A stretch of DNA of 64,000 bases. Origin: Cinnamomum chago. Lineage: Eukaryota; Streptophyta; Magnoliopsida; Laurales; Lauraceae. A program made the translations under genes and the position numbers. The DNA lies in assembly GCA_038049695.1 (NCBI GenBank), contig CP142456.1:45612001-45676000 (forward strand), written 5' to 3'. Positions 11,441-22,625 of this stretch are shown here, piece after piece. The notes below the pieces were generated by a model. The model saw only the letters and a list, made by a program, of their open reading frames with translations. It made no database searches and was not told the DNA's origin. Each line of letters starts with the position of its first letter. Positions within the stretch are counted from its first letter, which is position 1.

Positions 11441-12422
11441 AACCCTTTCTCTTAGTTATATGTTTAGTTGGTCTTGTATCTAGTTCTTTATGCTCTCTTA
11501 GTATTTCTTAAGGCTTCCAGACTCATTTAGTTGAGTCTTGTTTGCTGAAAATGCATTTTGGATTTAAAATGGAATTCTATGATTAAATGCATGATTTTGA
11601 TCAAATTGATTTGAAAAAGCTTTTATAAGTTATATCTTCTAAATCAATTGATTTGTTTTTCAAATTGTTTATTTTTGAATGATTTCATAGTCAAACTTTT
11701 GTTTTTGTCAAATTTAAATGATTTTGAAAAATGTTTTTTATCTTACAAGCCTTCTTTTCTTAAAAAGGAATTATTTAGAACTGATTTTGTAAAATATCTT
11801 TCTAAAATCTTTTAAGCTTGTTTGATAGATGGGTTTCAGGGTTTATAGCTTTTAGATTGGTCCATCTCTTTCCAGCCCTGTTTTCTCTGATTTTGTTCAG
11901 ATATCAGGCAGACCCAGTTAGCCCGGTCGACTGAGCCTGCGCAACCCAACAAATTAAAACAGTTGCGCTAGGCTATTCTGTTTCAAACAGAACCATCTTC
12001 TTTTGCAGGTCGACCGAAGCTGAACCCATTCTCCATTGTTTTTCCTTCTTCTCATCTATCTCTCTACCTGGATAAATCTCTTCTTCTCTGGTTTACTCTT
12101 CCTTGTGTTCATCTCCTTCATCTCAGTGTAGACGTCCATCCCATTCACTGTCTCCTCCCAACCTCAGTTGTTTCCATTACTGTTTGACTGTTTCTGTTTG
12201 TTTTTGTGATGTTTGTGTTTCCTTCTTTGTTTTAGGATTTGTTGTAGCCTTGTGTGACTCTCTCATTGTTTCATTCGTCTGTAATTCTCTTCAGCCTCAA
12301 ATCTTGCACCCCAGGTGTTTGTCAAAATTCCTGAACCATTTCTTTCCTCAAATATCAGTTGTTGTGCCTATTTTCAGCCATCTGTTCTTAATCTTGAGCA
12401 TCTCTTCTTTGATTTCATCCAA
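11441..12422 (+). other. S1 interior between gag remnant and envelope-like ORF
   Basis: No coding sequence recognised, and this is where pol would be expected in an autonomous element. It contains 'ttagttatatg' (about 11453) and 'taagttatatcttc' (about 11627), the motif that recurs through the S2 interior, and GGTCGACC-like words at about 11927 and 12008. Confidence 0.6.
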
Positions 12423-13575
12423 ATGGCTCACACAAAACAAACATGGAGGAGGCCTGGTAAGAAATCCAAGACCGGTCAAGCCTCTTCTTCCCATAGATCT
12501 CCCTCCACTTCTCCTGAGCTTGGTCCCCCTCCAGAGGTTAATTTCAACCCTATTGGTTCTCCGTCATCAGTTGTAAAATCTTTTCGAAGCAAAGGAGTAA
12601 TAGTTGAGAAGTTTTGTGTCGTGAGAGATTTAGTGGACTACAATGTCCCTGCCATTTTAGAAGTCATTGGTTGGGGCAATATTCTGACTTGGAGTGGCAA
12701 CACCTATACCTCGTCTGTCTTTGGTTTCTATGAGTCTATTTGTGCCTCCACCGCAAACTCTTTTACAGTCAGAACCTCACTAGGTGAAGAGATTATATCA
12801 CCAGAAAGGATATCGTCAGTGATGGGCATTCCTAGGTCCAATGGACCAAAATTTATTTCAGATGTCCTTCCACTTGATGAAAGAGACGCGATCACTAGAA
12901 CTATTTGTGGACAATCTGTTGAGTGGTCAGCCAAGAATTCTCTTCCTGCATCTTCCTTGATTCCTTCCCTTCAGATCTTACACATCATCTTCACTCACTC
13001 CATTTACCCGAGGAAAGGGAATAAGACTGAGGTAACCCCCTATGGCGAACATCCTGCACAATGTTATTATAGGTGTCCCAATGTGCTTACCATCTGTGAT
13101 TATTCATCACATCATCAGGGTTGTTACTGGCTCTTAGCCATGTGCAGCTCCTTTTGGGTTCCTCGTTACCCAGCTTGCTAGATCTTTTGGGGTGGTTGTT
13201 CCTGCTTCAGAGAGACCCGTTCTGACCACAATTTTCAACAAAATGAATATTCTCTTGATGAAGCTTCCCCCTCCTCAGCGAGTGAACCCTGTAGCAGAAG
13301 GTGATGCAGAATTAGAGGCTACAGATACAGAGATTGCAGATCAGCAGCAGCCTCAGCCGGTTCAGCCTGTTCAACCACGTCAGCCCCGACCCCCTCCTCA
13401 GCGTTCTATGGACGAGCGCATGTCATCTGTGGAGCAAGCAGTTGTTTCCATTCGCGCAGAGTTTCAAGAGTTCAGAGGGATGATGAAGAAAACGTTAAAG
13501 TACCTCTCGAACATTTCCAAGAGCTGCAGGCGCCTTGATGACACTATGCCTCCATCTCCTACAGACTCTTCTTAG
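12423..13575 (+). pseudogene. Envelope-like / putative plant transposon protein ORF of S1
   Basis: One ORF reads from the ATG at 12423 to 13181 and a second, in another frame, from about 13150 to 13575. They look like one protein broken by a frameshift near 13145. The first part resembles the 'putative plant transposon protein' domain found in many plant LTR elements (motifs such as FTVRTSLGEEIISPERI and a later ILHIIFTHSIYPRKG stretch). The frame-shifted continuation (APFGFLVTQLARSFGVV) completes that domain. The tail has Gln/Pro-rich repeats (QPQPVQPVQP) and a short coiled coil. In Sireviruses an extra ORF after pol is usually called envelope-like, and its position here just before the polypurine series fits. 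No membrane segment or signal peptide is evident, so a true envelope role is unsupported. Confidence 0.68.
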
Positions 13576-14001
13576 ATCATTAGGAGGTTTTTCATCTTGT
13601 TTTGGGGTTGTTTTGGGTAGTGATAGATTGATTTTCATGATGTATTCTTTATCTATCAACTGACTTGTTGTTTTGAGTACTGACCATAATCTTTTGTTTA
13701 TGTAATGGTCAAGTACTTAGTGATTCATGTACTGAACTTATCTTGTTATATCAATAAAAGTACAGTTTCACATTTCATCTCATTTCTCCTTGTTTCTCTT
13801 GATGGATGTTTATGTTGTTTTGAAGCTTTATAGTGTTATATCAATTTATATTTGTTATCTTAGCTTCATTCAAACAATGGTAGACAAATCTATATACATG
13901 ATAACCTGTTCTGCAATACATTTGCATTCTATTTTGGTAACAGGTGCTACTGAAAGGTATATGTTTTCTCATGTATACAGGTTCCTTTGCAATTCGATGT
14001 C

Positions 14002-14355
14002 AAAGGGGGAGAAAAAGAGCAGATCTATTTAATGACATAGGGGGAGAGAAGAGTAGAAGATCTGAAGATCAGACAGAAAGAAGACCAAACAAAGGGGGAG
14101 AGAAGAACAGATCTAACTAAGGGGGAGATCTGCTTCAAGAGCCAAAGGGAAGATCGCTTGGATGCGAAGAGCAAAGGAGAGCTCTAACCAAGGGGGAGAA
14201 ATCATCTTGGAAAGATTAAGTTAAAAGCTTTCGACAAATCGGTCATACATCGAAGCTACAGTCAAGAGATTTCTAGAACAGAACAGTTTAGAAGAACCAA
14301 AGTCCTTTAAGTGTTGTGATCATAGTAGTTGCCATCAAATTGCAAAGGGGGAGAT
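14002..14355 (+). other. Six polypurine tracts before S1 3' LTR
   Basis: AAAGGGGGAGA-type tracts at about 14002, 14039, 14090, 14119, 14189 and 14344, the last touching the LTR start. Multiple polypurine tracts are a known hallmark of Sireviruses. Confidence 0.9.
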
Positions 14356-14387
14356 TGTTAGGTTCTTGTTTGTTGCAATTTTGATGG
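14332..14387 (+). other. Inverted repeat around the S1 polypurine tract/LTR junction
   Basis: CCATCAAATTGCAA (14332-14345) pairs with TTGCAATTTTGATGG (14373-14387) with one bulged T. The final polypurine tract and LTR start are in the loop. Confidence 0.85.
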
Positions 14388-15909
14388 ATGCACATTCACA
14401 TTCAATGTCTAATGATCTCACACTCCTGCTCCTAGTTTTGACTTTGGAATCTTGGATTCTACTTGCATTTGCATATGTTTTTCAAATGTTTTATTCATGT
14501 ATGTTTTTAGAATCCAAATGCTCATTTGAAAACCTATTTCTTCATTCATTATTTTGGAAAATCAAATTAAGAATTTCGGTTTGTGTCTTGCATACATGTT
14601 TCATTTTTAGAATCATTTTAGTATGCATGAAACACACTGGCCTTGAGTTCCAAGTTGCAACTTTGGGATTTTGAAAAATCTGCAGGAACTCTTCCCAGGT
14701 CAGTTTGGTCGGTCGACCCACCCCTGTGCCCGGTCGACCGGCCCAACTGGCCTGCTGGAAAAACAGCCAATGTACCCGGTCGATCGAGCCAGGCCCAGAT
14801 CGACCGGGTAACTAGCCGTTGGGCCAATATGACCGTTGGGCCAGGTCGACCCGGGGTCATGGGGTCGACCGGGCCAACTAGTTGTTGGACTGTTTTTTGC
14901 TTTTAAGTCCATTCCATTTCATCCTTTTAGGAGGCTGGTTGGATGAACTTTTGGAACCATTTTGGAGCCTAAGAACGGGGAATGAGTTGATAAGGCTAGA
15001 AGGCTATTGGAAATCAAATGTTTGAGTTTTTAAAAGGTATATCTTACTTGTTATTTTGATTTCCATTCCAATTAAAATCAATGCATGTTTAAATCTTTGT
15101 GTTTTCATAAATGCATGATTTCTAGCTTTCAAAAGAAATATTTAGCAAACCCAATATCATCTTTGGAATATTAGATTGATTTGCAGACATCCTTCTCCAA
15201 ATCACATGTGCTCTTAGTAGTTAATCTTCATACAACTTGGTTAGTACTTTTTGATTGAATCTTTCATGTGATTAGCATATAACTTCATTCATCACATTCT
15301 GAGCCTAGATTTTAAAATGCATCAAGCACTCATTTAAGAGCTTCATTTTTTAATTTGATTGAAGTAAAACATTCATACACTTTGTGCACACACCTTAGCT
15401 TCTTCTTAGTGTATGTTTGTACATTGAATTAAACTTTCATATCAACCTATTTAAGAGGCAATTCAAATGAGCTTAAAATGTATCTCTTAGAGTGTTTTGT
15501 ATAGACACCTTCTTAGAGAAATCTTTCCTTTGTAAAGGTTATTGCTTAGCCTAAGAAAAGCACATTGTAAAGGTTATTGCTTAGCCTTGAAAAACATCTT
15601 GTAAAGGTTGTTGTTGAGCCTAGAAAAACAACATTGTAAAGGTTATTGCTTAGCCTATTGAAAAGCATAGTTAGTGGAAATCCGGTGGGGTGATTGGATC
15701 ACAAGCCGGTAGTGGATGTAGGCATTGAGGCCGAACCACTATAAATCTTTGTGTAGTGGTGTTTGCTTGTGGTGATTGTTTTATTAGCTTCCGCATCTTG
15801 TTTGGTAAATCATCATTTGTGACTAGTTTATCTTAAAGAATTAAAATTGGTCATAATTGTAGCTCACCCTATTCACACCCCCCTCTAAGGTTCCGATCTA
15901 GGACTTTCA
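14356..15909 (+). repeat. S1 3' LTR
   Basis: 1,554 bp, the same length as the 5' LTR. It retains two perfect MSA-type matches (14813-14823 and 14830-14840) and the hairpin series (about 15530-15665). Confidence 0.95.
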
Positions 15910-16449
15910 CTTGTCACTTCGGTGATAGTGGACTTAGCTTCGTGTGGTTGCCATATTGCTAGTTCCCGATTCCTTGGATACCTTACATGTTTTATATTGC
16001 TTATTTGTTTTCCAGTAAATGATTCATTTCTTTTATTAAAGTTATTGTTTAAACAGGTTTTAATGTTTTCCTAGGTAAATTCAGTTATTGTTATACTGTT
16101 TCCCGTTCCATGGTACACTTATATGCTTTAAATGAATACCCGATTTGTCAAATATCCATGTTTTTACTTATGTTTTAAATGAACACTTATTTTTCCAGAT
16201 CTCGATGTTTACACATGTTTTAATGGAACACCCGATTGTCATATATCTATGCTTTTATAGATGATGTAAATGAACATATGTTTTGTTAGATCTCCATGTT
16301 TTACTCATGCTTTAAATGAATACAGGTTTTTTCAGAGATCCATGACTTTCCACCCGTTTTGATTATATGTAGCCTTTGAGCAAACAATATGAATTGTCAC
16401 ATGTTTTATTTTTCAGCACATTTATTATCTTTTCACCCACCTGCCAATC
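15910..16449 (+). repeat. Element A 3' LTR, second segment
   Basis: Continues the LTR across the S1 insertion ('cttgtcacttcggtgatag' joins the sequence ending at 5229, as shown by the uninterrupted inverted copy at about 21500-21560). It contains two or three units of the 'aaatgaatacccga...ccatgttt' degenerate tandem repeat. Confidence 0.88.
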
Positions 16450-18179
16450 TGAAAGTCCTGGGATCCTAACCCTAGAGGGGGGGGGGGGTGAATAGGGTGA
16501 GCTACAATATGTGACCAATTTAGACCAATTTTAATTTCTTAAACTAAACTAATCACAAGTGATGAAAACAAACAAAATGCGGAAGCTAAAAACAATCACC
16601 ACAACGCATTCACCACCACACAATGATTTATAGTGGTTCGGCCTCAATGCCTACATCCACTACCGGCTTGTGATCCAATCACCCCACCGGATTTCCACTA
16701 TCTATGCTTTTCAATAGGCTAAGCAATAACCTTAACAATGTTATTTTTCTAGGCTAAACAACAACCTTTACAAGATGCTTTTCTAGGCTAAGCAATAACC
16801 CTTACACAATGCTTACAAGAAAAAGATTTTCTCTCAATGTAGTGTCTACACAAACACTTTAAGAGATACAATTAAAGCTCAATATAATTGCCTCTAAAAT
16901 AGGCGGATATGAAAGTGAAAAACTAACTCACACAAACACTAAGTTAATGCAAAGATGTATGCTCATGATGTGTGTGTGTGATAACTTCAATCAAGTTAAA
17001 AACAAAGCTCAATTAATATATGCTTAAAGCATTTCAAAGTTTAAGGCACATAAAAGATTTGATTGAAGCTTAATGCAAATCACATGTATGAATATCAACT
17101 TGTTAATGACATGAAAATCAAGAGCTCACAAGTTGTATGAAATTTGTTAACTTAGAACATGTGATGCATGTGCAATGTTGTTTTCAAAACCAAATTAATT
17201 TAACTAAAGTTCAAATGAATGAAAACAACAAATGAAGATTCAATCAAGTAAAAGAATCATGCTATAAAAGAAAACAAAGTTTTTGGCTAAGCATGATTAA
17301 GGAAGATTTTAAAACAACTTGAATTGAAATCAAAGTGAAGAATCCAATCTTAATTAGATCAAAGATTAAGAGAAATGGATTCAACACATCATAGTTATAA
17401 TGCTAAAATTCATTTACCAATAATTTAAACTAAGCATATTACATATGATTAAGGAAGGTAGAGCTTACTTAGAGATTTAACTTCATTAATCCAAGCTTTA
17501 GCTCTCCAAATGACCCCTTGGTCTCTTTTAGTTAATCCCCTTTTCTTTGTCTCAAAACACCTCAAAAGAGTCTTGAAAATCTCCAACTTTGGTAAAGAAA
17601 TCAACTTCATTTTATAGCCCAAAACTGCCCAACGGCTAGTCCTCGGTCGACCCCATGACCCCCGGGTCGACCTGGCCTTCACAACGGTCATAAAACTGAC
17701 CATTTGACAGGAGCCAACGGCTCTTTCCCGGTCGACCTGGTCCCCTGTTGGGCCGGTCGATATGGCCTTCTATTGGCCCGGTCAACCTGGCACACTGCAG
17801 GTCGACCTGGGACCAAAATTCCCTAATTTAGCATATTTCAAAGTATTTCTTTGTGGGGATTTTTGGGCCAATAAATCAAGCTTGGAAACATGTTTTAAAT
17901 CATACTAAGGGTTTTAAAACATGAAACATAAAAAGTAAAAAAAGATTCGAGACTTTAAAACCAATGGCTTGCTTGATTTCTAAAATTTCTTTTCAAAAAA
18001 CAATTGCATCCAAGATTAAAAACAAAACATGCACAAAAGCAATATTTCTCCAAGTCTAAAACCCAATGCATGTGTAAATCAAGATTTCAAGTTTTTCTAA
18101 ATCAATGCATGTGTGAAAATTCAAATGGTGCTAATATGATAATGCATCCATCAAATTGCAATACACAAAATTCCTAACA
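16450..18179 (-). mobile_element. Sirevirus-like solo LTR
   Basis: 1,730 bp on the minus strand, plus-strand ends TGAAAGTCC...TCCTAACA, with a perfect TSD CAATC (16445-16449 and 18180-18184). On the minus strand it has the palindrome array, an MSA match (CCCAACGGCTA at 17628-17638 on the plus strand), a TATA box TATAAAAT (17609-17616, minus) and the hairpin series (about 16690-16815). Confidence 0.96.
17609..17780 (-). promoter_or_regulatory. Promoter region of the solo LTR 16450-18179
   Basis: On the minus strand, GGTCGACC palindromes are followed by the MSA match at 17638-17628 and a TATA box TATAAAAT at 17616-17609, a spacing of about 11 bases. Inferred from motifs only. Confidence 0.6.
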
Positions 18180-18707
18180 CAATCGTCGTGTCTGATCCAC
18201 TATTTTGGTACTCAGGTCCAGACTTCTTCGTCCCGAGATGAGTACTTTTGTTGATTGTGGAGCCATGAGTTGCAGATTGTTTTGTCGGCTATGTCCTGTA
18301 GACATTGAGCTTGACATCGGAGTTGCGTCTCATTTGGGTAGTGGTTATTAACTTATTATTGTATGGCGTTTATTAGCCTTTTCTTGGGATTCTTAATTAA
18401 TGCACATTGATAATTGTAACTTGAACATGTATGGGAATGTAATATCATGTTACTGTCAGCTCTGTACTTGGTTGTAATGGTTTATTCTAGTTTGATATGA
18501 TTCTTGATATAATAGCTATATGCTAAGGTTGAGTGCGACACGGAATCCGATGGCCACGAACTCTAGGTCGCAACACCACGAAAGCTTTCGTAAAATATTC
18601 AGAGTGTATTGGAATGTGTTGTCTTCACACATGCAGATCTTAGGAGAAAAATATTTTTATCCTTAATCCCATTCGCGCCCCCGAGGTTCTGGTTTGGGGG
18701 CGTGACA
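18180..18707 (+). repeat. Element A 3' LTR, final segment
   Basis: Matches positions about 170-688 and ends GGGGGCGTGACA. The following 5 bases (GTCAT) would be one TSD copy. Confidence 0.9.
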
Positions 18708-18712
18708 GTCAT

Positions 18713-19199
18713 TCCCCAAGAAGGGCACTCATTTGGTTTGTTAGTAGATATGGATCTCATTTGGACAGTTTCGGTGAGACGGGATGCAGTCCCCACGGAG
18801 TCACTGCTCGCAACGGTTGTCATGCGATGCTAATCGGTGCGTCAGACTTAACTGAAGTAATAATGTAGTTATCCTAAGGATTTACGTCATGTACTTTAGA
18901 AACCAAAGTCTATCGGGAGTCACACATTATCTGATATGAGATGCGTAAATGATAATGAGTGATAGGGGATCATGGATTGTCAGTCCTAGACCCTTTATTA
19001 GACGAATATTGGTCCGCACCATTCTAATGGGCATTTGCACTCCCGAAGGAGGCATGTCCTAAGGGAATGAGATTCCAATGCATTCTAATTTTTAGTGGTT
19101 AGAGGAATCCACAAGAAAATTGGTAGAATGCTAATTTTTTGTCATTTTCTTTGATTTATTTTAATTGTATGTATGGTTGTGTGCAATAATTTACAAGCA
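18713..19199. other. Unassigned sequence left of the copia gag remnant
   Basis: About 490 bases with no recognised gene. By position it is probably leader or LTR-derived sequence of the decayed copia element C. Confidence 0.4.
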
Positions 19200-20729
19200 T
19201 TAATTCATCCACATTCAATCCCGTTGCGACCATCCTTAATCAACACACTTGGTAGGATTCAACTATATGGACTGAAAAAGAAACCTAGATATTGTCTTGA
19301 CTGTTGTAGGACACAAATATGTCCTTACTGTTGGAAATAGGTGGGCCTCGTGGATAGGTTTTGAAAACTTTTTGACCCACTTGACTCAGGGACCAACTAT
19401 CCAGAAGGCTATAACCCAATTCAGGATGCAATCCCTCCTTCTCATCAATCATGTACAGTAATATAACCTATCTAGAAGATATAAATCAGAAACTACATGC
19501 AACAAAATAATCTACCACGAGTGGAGAAGCAGATTATACATTTGGAGCCCGGTAGTGCTCTAATCAAGGAGAATACAATCAACTAGAACAAGAACTCTTC
19601 TTGAAGCAATTAGAGATCTCCAAGGCCTTGTTGTCTTCCACGCTATGACCCTCTATCAGATCTCTTTTCTTAAGAAGATGTGTGGGATCTACAAGAGAAA
19701 ACCCTACTAGAAACTCTAAGGAACTAGAAGACACCTAGAAGAGAGAAGAGGGGAAGAAGAGTTGTGCAACACTTGCACTAGAGGCTCTTGGGCGTGGGTT
19801 GTATGTCTTGGACATCCAAGGGGTGTTTCCCCTTATATAGTCCTCATGCAACCTCCTTTTCTTACTTCTCTTACTAATTGCTTAAGAAGTCTCACTTCCA
19901 TACAAATTAGTAACTTCTCATGCTACTACTAACACTATTAGAAGTCTCACTTCAAATAGAAATAATAAGTTTCTAATTCCTTCCTATTAGAGTTTAAGTA
20001 AGAATATAATCTTTCTAATACTTGGTCTACCGTGGGGACCACTAGGGATTCTGTCACGCCCCCGAACCAGAACCTCGGGGGCGGGAATGGGATTAAGCAT
20101 AAATGTATTTTACTTCTCCCAGGATCCACGTGTGTGAAGACAACACATTCTGAATATTTTGCGGAAGCATTTGTGGCGTTGCGACCCGGAGTCCGTGGCC
20201 ATCGGATTCCGCGTCGCACTCAACCTCTAGCATATAGCTACCATATCAAGAATCATATCAGACTGGAGTAAACCATCACAATAAATTGCAGAGCTGACAG
20301 TAACAGGATATTACATTCCCATATATGTTCAAGTTACAATTATCAATGTACATTAATTAAGAATCCCAAGAAAAGGCTAATAAAAGCCATACAACAATAA
20401 GCTATAATCACTACCCCAAATATGACGTAGCTCCGATGTCAAGCTCAATGTCTACATGACATAGCCGACAAAACAACCTGCCAAACATGGCTCCACAGCC
20501 AACAAAGCTCTCAACTCGGGACGAAGAAATCTGAACCTGAGTACCAAAAGTAGTGGGTCAGACACGACGGTCTGGCCGGTGGATGAAAAGATAACAAATA
20601 TACTGAAGAATAAAACATAAGATAAATCATGCTATTCGATCAAATGCTGCATATAATTAAACGGGTGCAAAGTCGGGAATCTCGGGGAAAAACCTGTATT
20701 CGTTTCAAGCATGGATAAAACATGAATGT

Positions 20730-21330
20730 TTAATAAAACATGTGTTCATTTACATCATCTATAATCATAGATATTTGACAATCGGGTGTTCGTCTAAAAC
20801 ATGTATAAACATAGCGGTATGGCAAAACAACGTTCATTTGAAACTTAAGTAAAAACACAAGTATACAACAACCCAGGTATTCATAGCAGTCTAGCAAAAC
20901 CAATGTCCATTTGAAACATATGTGAAAATACGGATATTTAACAAACCGGGTGTTCATTTAAAACAGGTGTAACCAAGGAAATCTGACAAGACTAATGTTC
21001 ATTTAAACCTATTCCAAAGTATGGATATTTAAACAAATCGGGTATCATGTGAAATAGGTATAAACATAGGAATCTGGCAAAACAAGTGTCATCTAAAACA
21101 TATTTCAAAGCATGGATATTTAACAAGTCGGGTATTCATTTAAAACGGTATAAACATAGGAATCTCACAAGCCAAATGTCATTTAAAACAAAGCAAGAAT
21201 ATTTAACAATTCGGGTATTCATTTAAAACATGTGTAATCACATAAATCTAGTAAAACCATCGATCGTTTGAAACATATGTAAAAGCATGGGTATTCACCC
21301 AACCGGCATTCATGTAAAACATGTACGTGT
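20730..21330 (-). repeat. Degenerate tandem repeat inside the solo LTR
   Basis: About six units of roughly 100-115 bp with the recurring phrases 'atatttaacaa.tcgggtattc', 'atttaaaaca' and 'aaacataggaatct'. Element A's LTR has only two or three such units. Confidence 0.75.
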
Positions 21331-22489
21331 GCAAAGGACATAAAACCATATAATAGTGACTGAATTTACAATAGAGAGCATTAACACTTATCTAAATAAC
21401 AACTTTCATAAAAGCAATGAATCATTTATCTGAAAACAAGTAAGCAATATAAACCATGTCGGGTGTCCAAGGAATCGGGAACTGGCAAGATGACAATCAC
21501 AAGAAGCTAAGTCCTCTATCACCGAAGTGACAAGAGCGGGACGTTGGTCTCGGTCACACAAGGTGAGGAGACTCAACGTAAATCATATATACAATAATAA
21601 ATATACGGGAACGGGAACGGGACCACGGTAGCGAACCGGGTATCGGGACGGGACCACGGTAATAATCGGGTATCGGGATCCAAACTGCAGCTGGCGGGAC
21701 GGGAGAGGGATTTCCAAGTCGGTGGATCAAACCGACAAGGTATCCAAGCTTAGTGATGCCGACTCATAGGTCAAATAACAAATCGGGACATATGCAAGTA
21801 AATCAAGTACAATAATTAAACGGGTAAAACAGGGGTGCTCAAGAGCACACTGTCACTTCATATCGGGCAATACATTTCGGGACAAATAACTGTTACTAGT
21901 GTAACTTCAATGCTTTCGGGAAATAAGTCATTTGATGCAAATCTCGGGAAATGAGGAAATATAATGAACTATAACAATTCCGGGAAAATATTGATTTCAA
22001 GATCTATATAAGTGAATAGGGGTCCCGTATGTCAATTATAGTCATCACTTGGTACTCCTTGAGTTTGCAGACATTCCGGGCTCCTTATGCACTTTTACTA
22101 CTTTCAAAACTTAAAATGAGCTTATGGGTAGTACTAGATGTTACAATAGCAAGAATCAAGATTATAAACGGTCCATCCTAGGTATGACACTAATCCGGAA
22201 ACATCGAGCAACCTATTCAGTCACCGAAAAGAATAGAATTTGCGATAACCAAGGGCAAGACTTATGTTTAGATATAAAGAAGATATCGCGTCGTTCCATC
22301 CCGTTCAAGATTGAAATGGATTGAGCTTCGATGCATCCGAACCAACCGTGACGAGCATCGGCTCCAGACGCTCTCACATATGGTCGAGTGAGTCCGAGGA
22401 GGTTAGCCAAGGTCCACAAAGAAAAATAAACCTCAAAACCCACTGGACTCAAACTGAACGAAATTTCTGTACCAGCGCATCATGCCAGG

Positions 22490-22625
22490 CAGACCGCATC
22501 GCTCGAGCGAATCTAAGAGTTCGCTCGAGCGAACTCATCGGTCGAGCGGTTATTTAAATGCGTTCGAGCGACCAGGCTACTGGAAAACCCGTATCCCTCT
22601 CTGGACAGGTCGCTCGAGCGAACTG
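22490..22625. repeat. CTCGAG-type palindrome array
   Basis: Repeated TCGCTCGAGCGAA-type palindromes, some decayed (CGTTCGAGCG, GGTCGAGCGG), at the LTR position that holds GCTAGC-type repeats in element A. Confidence 0.88.

Larger units (their letters stand above)
5230..15909 (+). mobile_element. Sirevirus-like Ty1/copia element S1, complete with both LTRs, pol-less
   Basis: A 10,680 bp insertion with two 1,554 bp LTRs (5230-6783 and 14356-15909), each starting TGTTAGG and ending TTTCA. A tRNA-Met primer site and a series of six polypurine tracts complete the structure. The flanking TSD is CTTAT (5225-5229) against CTTGT (15910-15914), with one mismatch. The interior holds the C-terminal half of a copia gag and an envelope-like ORF but no protease, integrase or RT. 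A gypsy solo LTR (8314-11435) is nested inside. Multiple polypurine tracts, LTR palindromes and an extra 3' ORF are established traits of Sireviruses; the assignment is inference because pol is absent. Confidence 0.85.
1..18707 (+). mobile_element. Ty3/gypsy element A (5' end outside window, heavily nested)
   Basis: A long-LTR element whose 5' LTR enters from outside the window and ends in GTGACA at 688. A tRNA-Met primer site follows, then a 2.1 kb interior, a polypurine tract at 2764-2776 and a 3' LTR from 2777 to 18707. The 3' LTR is interrupted by S1 (5230-15909) and by a solo LTR (16450-18179). Removing these leaves about 3.5 kb of LTR. Positions 1-688 align by eye with 16289-16449 plus 18180-18707, with a few per cent mismatch, so A is older than its nested guests. 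The interior encodes no recognisable protein, so A looks like a large non-autonomous derivative (LARD-like). The left TSD is outside the window. Confidence 0.85.

Noticed and set aside
13192-13575. Independent host gene with a Gln/Pro-rich protein
   Set aside because: It lies inside S1 between its envelope-like domain and polypurine tracts and continues the upstream protein after a frameshift.
16741-16820. tRNA-like fold
   Set aside because: Small stems occur, but no tRNA A- or B-box arrangement; they belong to the LTR hairpin series.
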